Part shown: one piece after another, positions 57,687 through 64,000 of the stretch
How positions within the stretch are numbered: position 1 is the stretch's first letter
How the letters are laid out: each line of letters opens with the position of its first letter
Source of the DNA: Conus ventricosus
Taxonomy: Eukaryota; Mollusca; Gastropoda; Neogastropoda; Conidae
NCBI GenBank assembly: GCA_018398815.1
Contig: CM031628.1
Coordinates: 4,297,243-4,361,242 of the forward strand
DNA: 64,000 nucleotides
Reading direction: 5' to 3'
Translations under genes and position numbers: made by a program
The notes under the pieces: model-generated
Databases searched by the model: none
Seen by the model: the letters and a program-made list of their open reading frames with translations, nothing else
Told to the model about the DNA's origin: nothing

Positions 57687-59952
57687 AATAGAACGTCACA
57701 GCATTATTGACAAGAGTCCATATCTACAAATAGAACTTCACAGCATTGTTTACGGAGATCACATCTGCAAATACAATTTCATGGCATTGTTGACAGAGTC
57801 CGTGTCTGCAGGTAGAACTTCATAACATTATTTATGGAGTCCACATCTGCAAATAGAACTTTACAGCATTATTTAGAGAGGCCATATCTGCAAGTAGAAC
57901 TTCATAACATTATTTGTGGAGTCCACATATGCAAATAGAACTTTACACCATTATTTAGAACTTCATAGCATTATTGACAGAGTCCATATCTACAAACAAC
58001 TTCACAGCATTGTTTATGGAGATCATATCTGCAAATAGAACTTCACAGCACTGTTTGTGGAGTCCATATCTGCAAATAGAACTTCACAGCATTATTTATG
58101 GAGATCATATCTGCAAATAGAACTTCACAGCATTGTTTGTGGAGTCCATATCTGCATATGGAACTTCACAGCATTGTGTACGGAGGTCATATCTGCAAAT
58201 AGAACTTCACAGCATTGTGTACGGAGGTCATATCTGCAAATAGAACTTCACAGCATTGTTTATGGAGGTCATATCTGCAAATAGAACTTCACAGCATTGT
58301 TTATGGATGTCATATCTGCAAATAGAACTTCACAGCATTGTTTACGGAGATCATATCTACAAACAGAACTTCACAGCATTGTTTACGGAGATCATATCTA
58401 CAAACAGAACTTCACAGCATTGTTTACGGAGATCATATCTACAAACGGAACTTAACAGCATTGTTTATGGAGATCATATCTGCAAATGGAACTTCACAGC
58501 ATTGTTTATGGAGTCCATATCTGCAAATAGAACTTCACAGCATTGTTTGATGAGTCCATATCTGCAAATAGAACTTCACAGCATTGTTTACGGAGATCAT
58601 ATCTGCAAATAGAACTTCACAGCATTGTTTATGGAGTCCATATCTGCAAATAGAACTTCACAACATTGTTTATGGAGGTCATATCTGCAAATAGAACTTC
58701 ACAGCATTGTTTATGGATGTCATATCTGCAAATAGAACTTCACAGCATTGTTTACGGAGATCATATCTACAAACAGAACTTCACAGCATTGTTTACGGAG
58801 ATCATATCTACAAACAGAACTTCACAGCATTGTTTACGGAGATCATATCTACAAACGGAACTTAACAGCATTGTTTATGGAGATCATATCTGCAAATGGA
58901 ACTTCACAGCATTGTTTATGGAGTCCATATCTGCAAATAGAACTTCACAGCATTGTTTGATGAGTCCATATCTGCAAATAGAACTTCACAGCATTGTTTA
59001 TGGAGATCATATCTGCAAATAGAACTTCACAGCATTGTTTATGGAGTCCATATCTGCAAATAGAACTTCACAACATTGTTTATGGAGACCATATCTGCAA
59101 ATAGAACTTCACAGCATTGTTTATGGAGTCCATATCTGCAAATAGAACTTCACCGTTTTGTTTATGGAGATCATGTCTACAAATAGAATTCCACAGCATT
59201 ATTGACAGAGTCCATGTCTGCAGGTAGAACTTCATAACATTATTTATGGAGTCCACATCTGCAAATAGAACTTTACAGCACTATTTAGAGAGGCCATATC
59301 TGCAAGTAGAACTTCACAGCCTTGTTTACAGAGTCTATATCTGCAAGTAGAACTTCATAATATTATTTATGGAGTCCACATATGCAAATAGAACTTTACA
59401 CCATTATTTAGAACTTTACACCATTATTTAGAGAGCCCAAATCTGCAAGTAGAACATAACAGAATTGTAGACAGAGTCCATATCTGCAATTAAAACTTCA
59501 CATTATTCATGGAGTCCACATCTGCAAATAGAACTTTACACCATTATTTAGAACTTCACAGTATTGTTTACAGAGTCCATACCTGTAAGTAGAGCTTCAC
59601 AGAATTGTTGACAGCGTCCATATCTGCAATTAGAACTTCACATTATTCATGGAGTCCACATCTGCAAATAGAACTTTACACCATTATTTAGAACTTCACA
59701 GTATTGTTTACAGAGTCCATACCTGTAAGTAGAGCTTCACAGAATTGTTGACAGTGTCCATATCTGCAATTAGAACTTCACATTATTCATGGAGTCCACA
59801 TCTGCAAATAGAACTTTACAGCATTATTAGAGAGTCCATACCTGCAGGTACAACTTCACAGCATTGTTTACAGACTTACATCTGCAAGTGGATGAAACAT
59901 TTTTAATTGGCAAGTTCAAAATGCTGGAGGAGTAAGCATAAGTGTTTTCTTT

Positions 59953-60115
59953 GGGGGGGGGGGGGGGGGGGGGGGGGAGGGGGAGGCATAATACTCCAGT
60001 TAGTAAAGTGCTAGACTCGTATGGTTGATTCTGGGGTGGCGGTCTCAAATTTCCACCAGTCCAGTACAGTGGATTTTCCCCATGAGTTAGCATTGGTGCC
60101 GACTCGATTTCCTGA
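59953..60115 (+). mobile_element. G run and a weak tRNA-SINE-like segment
   Basis: A run of about 25 G starts at 59953. After it, AGTTAGTAAAGTGCTAGAC and GGCGGTCTCAAATTTCC resemble degenerate box A and box B of a SINE. Support is weak. Confidence 0.3.
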
Positions 60116-60765
60116 AAAGTTCATTGGATGACACCATAAACCAAGGCTCCATGTTTTGAACACCATACACTAACATCTTGCTTACAAAATTCCATCACCT
60201 ACTTTGGCAAAAGGAAGTGAGTTTGGCTGTTGGTGTGGATAACAGGTACACACATGGCATGCGTCCTCCATGAATAATTGAAGGTATGGGTGACAGGGCA
60301 CATGATTAGCTGCTGCCATCACTTCAATCGGCTCTTTCGAGGTTGGCTGCCTTCTGTGGAAGTGCAAGAGCACTGGCTGTAAAGTACCGAGAGACTGGTC
60401 TCTAACCGAGCAAAGGTGTCATAAGTTTTCTCATTAATATTAATAAATACAATCTTCACTCTAAGAAATGCTCTCAATTCTCCAATATCTGCATCTTTTT
60501 CTTGGATGCGAGAGAAAGAGCACAGACAATAAAATAAAGAGTTCTAAAGTTTTCATTTGTTTATTTCACGGTCTCGCTTTCCATCCACTCTGTGGCATTA
60601 CCCCATACACTGCTCATCCCCTAGTTCCAGGTGTTCTGAAGCAGTGACAGCATAGGCAGTCCACAGAGAGCAGTCAGCATCAGTCCACCAATGAGACAGT
60701 CTGCAGAGGAGATGCCGCACTGCCGTCAAGTCACGCTGCTGTTTCATGGTGCTCATCCTGATCCA
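60116..60765. other. Non-coding
   Basis: No gene recognised. Confidence 0.4.
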
Positions 60766-60769
60766 GCCA

Positions 60770-61005
60770 GTGCAGTTCCCTGATGGTGACAGTAACTGCT
60801 TTATCACAGAGTCAGTGCAGTTCCTGGTGGTGACAGTAACTGCTTCATCACAGAGTCAGTGCAGTTCCCTGGTGGTGACAGTAACTGCTTTATCACAGAG
60901 TCAGTGCAGTTCCCTGGTGGTGACAGTAACTGCTTTATCACAGAGTCAGTGCAGTTCCCTGGTGGTGACAGTAACTGCTTTATCACAGAGTCAGGGCAGT
61001 GAACG
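60770..61005. repeat. Minisatellite, 45-bp unit, ~5 copies
   Basis: The unit contains GGTGGTGACAGTAACTGCTT and ATCACAGAGTCAGTGCAG. Confidence 0.95.
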
Positions 61006-61086
61006 TCCCTCTCCACAGGAAGTCGCCATGTCCATCCAAATGATGTCCCAATGAAGTTGCCAATACTGATAACTGACACAAATTCA

Positions 61087-61703
61087 TCATAGGCATGAAC
61101 ATGAGGAGAAGAGAAAACAAAGACATGGGGTTACTACAAGAAGAGGGGCTACAAAATTTGAGGATTTTCTGTCACAGGAATCGGTGGAGACGATGCCAGA
61201 GGCTTTTCTGTCATAGGGATCAGTGGAGATGACAGAGGCTTTTCTGTCATAGGGATCAGTGGAGACGATGCCACAGGCTTTTCTGTCATAGGGATCAGTG
61301 GAGACGATGCCACAGGCTTTTCTGTCATAGGGATCAGTGGAGACGATGCCACAGGCTTTTCTGTCATAGGGATCAGTGGAGATGACAGAGGCTTTTCTGT
61401 CATAGGGATCAGTGGAGACGATGCCAGAGGCTTTTCTGTCATAGGGATCAGTGGAGACGATGCCACAGGTTTTTCTGTCACAGGGATCAGTGGAGACGAT
61501 GCCACAGGCTTTTCTGTCGTAGGGATCAGTGGAGACAATGCCAGAGGTTTTTCTGTCATAGGGATCAGTGGAGACGATGCCACAGGCTTTTCTGTCACAG
61601 GGATCAGTGGAGACGATGCCAGAGGTTTTTCTGTCACAGGGATCAGTGGAGATGATGCCACAAAGCCCCATTCTGGTCGGAGACTACATGGCAGAGCTTG
61701 CAC
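61087..61703 (-). repeat. Minisatellite, 39-bp unit, ~13 copies, open on the minus strand
   Basis: The unit contains TTTTCTGTCATAGGGATCAG and TGGAGACGATGCCA; two copies are shortened by three or a multiple of three bases. Two minus-strand frames are open: one repeats GIVSTDPYDRKAS (13 residues), the other ASSPLIPMTEKPV. The second begins with an ATG at 61703 and has a mucin- or linker-like composition. No signal peptide, splice sites or partner exon was identified, so I list it as a repeat rather than a gene. Confidence 0.85.
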
Positions 61704-61809
61704 TTTCTTTCAAAATATATCTTGGTGTCGGCCAGTTTTGAACGATACTGGCCTCCACAGTGTTGGTCAGGATGTTAGAGCAAACTTGTGGGAGAAGCAT
61801 CCATCAAGC

Positions 61810-61965
61810 CGATGAAGCGTGACCGTGTTGTTCCAGTCATTTCATCTCAGCCCATGGCACTCTCAAATCTGTAGAGGAGCTGACAGGGGGAGAAAAATCC
61901 TACTTGAACCCATGACCTCAGCGTGCAATCATGACTTATGCACTTCAGCATCTGGGTTTGAATAC
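61810..61965 (-). mobile_element. tRNA-SINE-like fragment
   Basis: The minus strand shows AGGTCATGGGTTCAAGTAGG, a good box B, preceded by a tRNA-like arm and followed by CTCCCCCTGTCAGCTCCTC-type body sequence. Box A is not clear. Confidence 0.4.
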
Positions 61966-62928
61966 ACCTGGGGCGACACAAAGAAAGGCAGCATTATTCT
62001 ACAGACCATATTACGTTCTTTTTTTTTCCCAAATGCTCAAAAACAAGCAATCCAAGCACCTTCTTTCTCCTGTAGTTTATTATTTCAAACACGCCAGAAC
62101 CCAAAACGAGCCCACTGATAGCATTGCAGTAATATTTCAGACCCCAGAAAATGATATCAACCCCGCAAAATATGATAGCTGACAAACTGTGGCACACTGC
62201 AATTAGCACAAAAGCAATGAAATGTCAAACCAAAGCACAGCAATTAAATGTACAAAGGAGATGAAATCATTTTGGTACACCTAAATACTTCTCTGGAAGA
62301 AAGGTTTTCATTTAAGGTAAATTCAGAAATGCACAAACAAAAGCACAGAAGCGACTACTGGTCTCCCATACATGGGTAGTGCAGTCCATTTTAGATTCTG
62401 TTCCAGCACAGCAGCCGTCAGTCTACATACCTAAGCTTAAATTTCTTCACCTTTTGACTACTGATCAGCTCCACTCTGTCGTTCCACCACTGTTCTTTAA
62501 TAACCGATCTGTCCATCCAGGAATCTGTGTGCTTTCCATTACCAGTGTGGTTATTAGGAAGATTTCAGTGTTAAAGACTACATTCCAACAGCATACTTTT
62601 CTTGCCTGCTCCCACCATTTGCATGCCATCCAAATAAGCTGGATTTTTTCCCCCATTTTGACTAGAGTGTGACCCACTAAACACTGACAGCGAGAGTGAC
62701 CATACATTTAGCATGATTGAATGGTTTAGCATCTTAGGTGCTGCTAACTTGACAATGGCAAAGTAGTTAGTGCGGACTTTACAAAGGAAACCGATGATCT
62801 GCCCATTGACCAGTACCAAAATTTTAAGACATTCATCATAGGACACATTCAATTTTTTCCATCCAGTTTGCGAAATCAATTCAGTGGGTTTTTTTTAATC
62901 TCTGACAGAGAAATACAGACTTACTTAC
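61966..62928. other. Non-coding
   Basis: No recognised gene. The right edge holds the TAAG-type tail of the next LINE (62914-62935). Confidence 0.4.
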
Positions 62929-64000
62929 TTACTTAGTCCTCTGAATTCCTGGGGAACATAGGCCGCCAACCACACTCTTCCAGAGGACACGGTTTTGGGA
63001 GATCTTCTTCAGCTTGGCCCACGTCATTCCGGCGGCCTTCACTTCCGCGTCGGTACTCCTTCGCCATGTCTGTCTTGGTTTCCCCACTCTTCTTTGCCCT
63101 GATGGTTCCATTCAAGGGCCTTGTCTTGTGATGTTGCATGGAGACTTTCTGAGGGTGTGGCCAATCCACCCCCACTTCCGTTTTCTGATTTCTATTTCTA
63201 TTGGAACTTGCTGGGTCTTGTTCCACAGTTCTGCGTTGGCAATAAATCTGGCCATCTGATGTTCACAATGTTTCGCAGACATCTTTTGATAAATGTTTGG
63301 AGTTTGTGGGTGTTTGTCTTTGTTGTTCGCCACGTTTCAGAACCATACAGAAGGACAGGTTTCACATTTGAGTTGAAGATTCTGATCTTGTTATGGAGTG
63401 AGAGGGCAGGGGAATTCCAGATAGGCCGTAGCGTAGTAAGGTGTGCCTGGCTTTATTGATGCGACTCTTGATATCCTCATCTGTACCTCCATCTTTGCTG
63501 ACCACACTGCCGAGGTAGACAAACTTGTCAACTTCAATGATGTCTTCCTGTTGTAGTTGTAGTGGGTCTCGTTGCTGGTTGTTGACTCTCATGGCTTCTG
63601 TTTTCTTTATGTTGATTTGGAGGCCTGTCTTTCCTGCTTCTTCTGCTACCCGGCACAGCTTCTCTTGTGCGTCTTGTTGTTTGTGGGACAGAAGGTGATG
63701 TCGTCGGCAAAGTCCAGGTCTTCCAGTTGCTTGGTGAAAGTCCACTGGATTCCTGTCCTCTTGCCGTCTGTAGACTGCCGCATTATCCAGTCAACGACCA
63801 TCAGGAAAATTGTTGGCGATAGTAGACACCCCTGACGGACGCCGGTTTGTACAGTGAAGGGCTTCGTTAGCTTCCATCGTGGACGACCTGGCATGTGGCA
63901 TCCTCGTAGAGTTGCTGGATGATGGCAACAAACTTGGGTGGGAAGCCATAGTGGTGCATGAGTTTCCCGATAGTATCTCTGTCGATGCTGTCAAATGCCT
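62929..64000 (-). pseudogene. LINE reverse transcriptase, 3' half, runs off the window
   Basis: From 64000 down, the minus strand encodes AFDSIDRDTIGKLMHHYGFP and LYEDATCQVVHDG, then TGVRQGCLLSPTIFLMVVDW, the catalytic LEDLDFADDITF box (about 63691-63718), VDKFVYLGSVVSKDGGTDED and NKARHTLL. Next come [25 protein letters not shown] and a final NRVLWKSVVGGLCS. This is the complete order from RT palm to C-terminus of a common animal LINE polymerase. TAAG repeats follow as a tail. A stop near 63871 and frame changes near 63640-63660, 63370 and 63112 break it. The 5' part lies beyond the window. Confidence 0.85.

Larger units (their letters stand above)
55310..59880. repeat. Large minisatellite, 41-bp unit, split by a LINE
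   Basis: The unit contains CATATCTGCAAATAGAACTT and CACAGCATTGTTTATGGAG. It covers 55310-56673 and 57687-59880, about 85 copies, with regional variants (TACTGTAAGTAAAACTTTA on the left, TATCTGCAAATAGAACTTC on the right). A 410-bp block (ten units) at 58256-58665 is repeated almost exactly at 58666-59075. Confidence 0.95.

Noticed and set aside
55310..59880. Possible CRISPR array in the 41-bp repeats
   Set aside because: Units are contiguous with no unique spacers, vary gradually and lie in a eukaryotic context.

Overview
This is a eukaryotic, intron-bearing and very repeat-rich genomic window, most likely from a lophotrochozoan animal and probably a gastropod mollusc. That reading rests on tRNA-headed SINEs, several LINE types, a Penelope-like RT, a Ty3/Gypsy fragment, ZMYM/BED-type hAT transposons, long GT/GA microsatellites, many minisatellites, a TTAGGG-type interstitial repeat and an nSTAND-ankyrin gene. 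The species cannot be fixed from sequence alone. There are no bacterial-style operons, and I see no rRNA, CRISPR or stand-alone tRNA gene.

Layout. 1-3 kb: 3' ends of two LINE reverse transcriptases. 3.2-6.4 kb: a hAT transposon with a decayed transposase. 7.4 kb: a possible minus-strand exon. 8.4-13 kb: a near full-length decayed LINE on the minus strand. 13-22 kb: candidate plus-strand exons among LINE tails laid tail to tail, a telomere-like repeat, an ~856-bp SINE-like element and a Gypsy pol fragment. 22.5-25.7 kb: a three-level nest (old SINE, young SINE, hAT). 26-27.4 kb: tandem repeats and a Penelope-like RT. 28.5-45.6 kb: the best host gene, with a short 5' coding exon (28494-28627), a large intron holding three back-to-back minisatellites, LINE pieces and a hAT element, and a 3.2-kb terminal exon (42082-45258). 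46-48.1 kb: two minisatellites. 49-51.3 kb: LINE fragments. 51.4-54.3 kb: minisatellites and a small hAT element. 55.3-59.9 kb: a large 41-bp-unit satellite split by a LINE. 60-62.9 kb: two more arrays and SINE-like pieces. 62.9-64 kb: the 3' half of another LINE RT, running off the window.

How it fits together. The one convincing host protein is an nSTAND-type P-loop NTPase followed by 11 in-frame ankyrin repeats, an NLR-like architecture. Its reading frame is broken at the P-loop and again near 42.8 kb, and its ankyrin array runs past a stop codon, so it is either a decaying copy or a good copy with consensus errors. The most unusual signal is the 42-bp minisatellite that starts at the 3' end of the short 5' exon: the end of that exon plus its splice donor is repeated about 50 times. 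A second coherent signal is four hAT-like elements, each with TIRs starting CA (three of them CAG at both ends) and an exact 5-bp direct repeat at both ends, one of them with an empty site elsewhere in the window.
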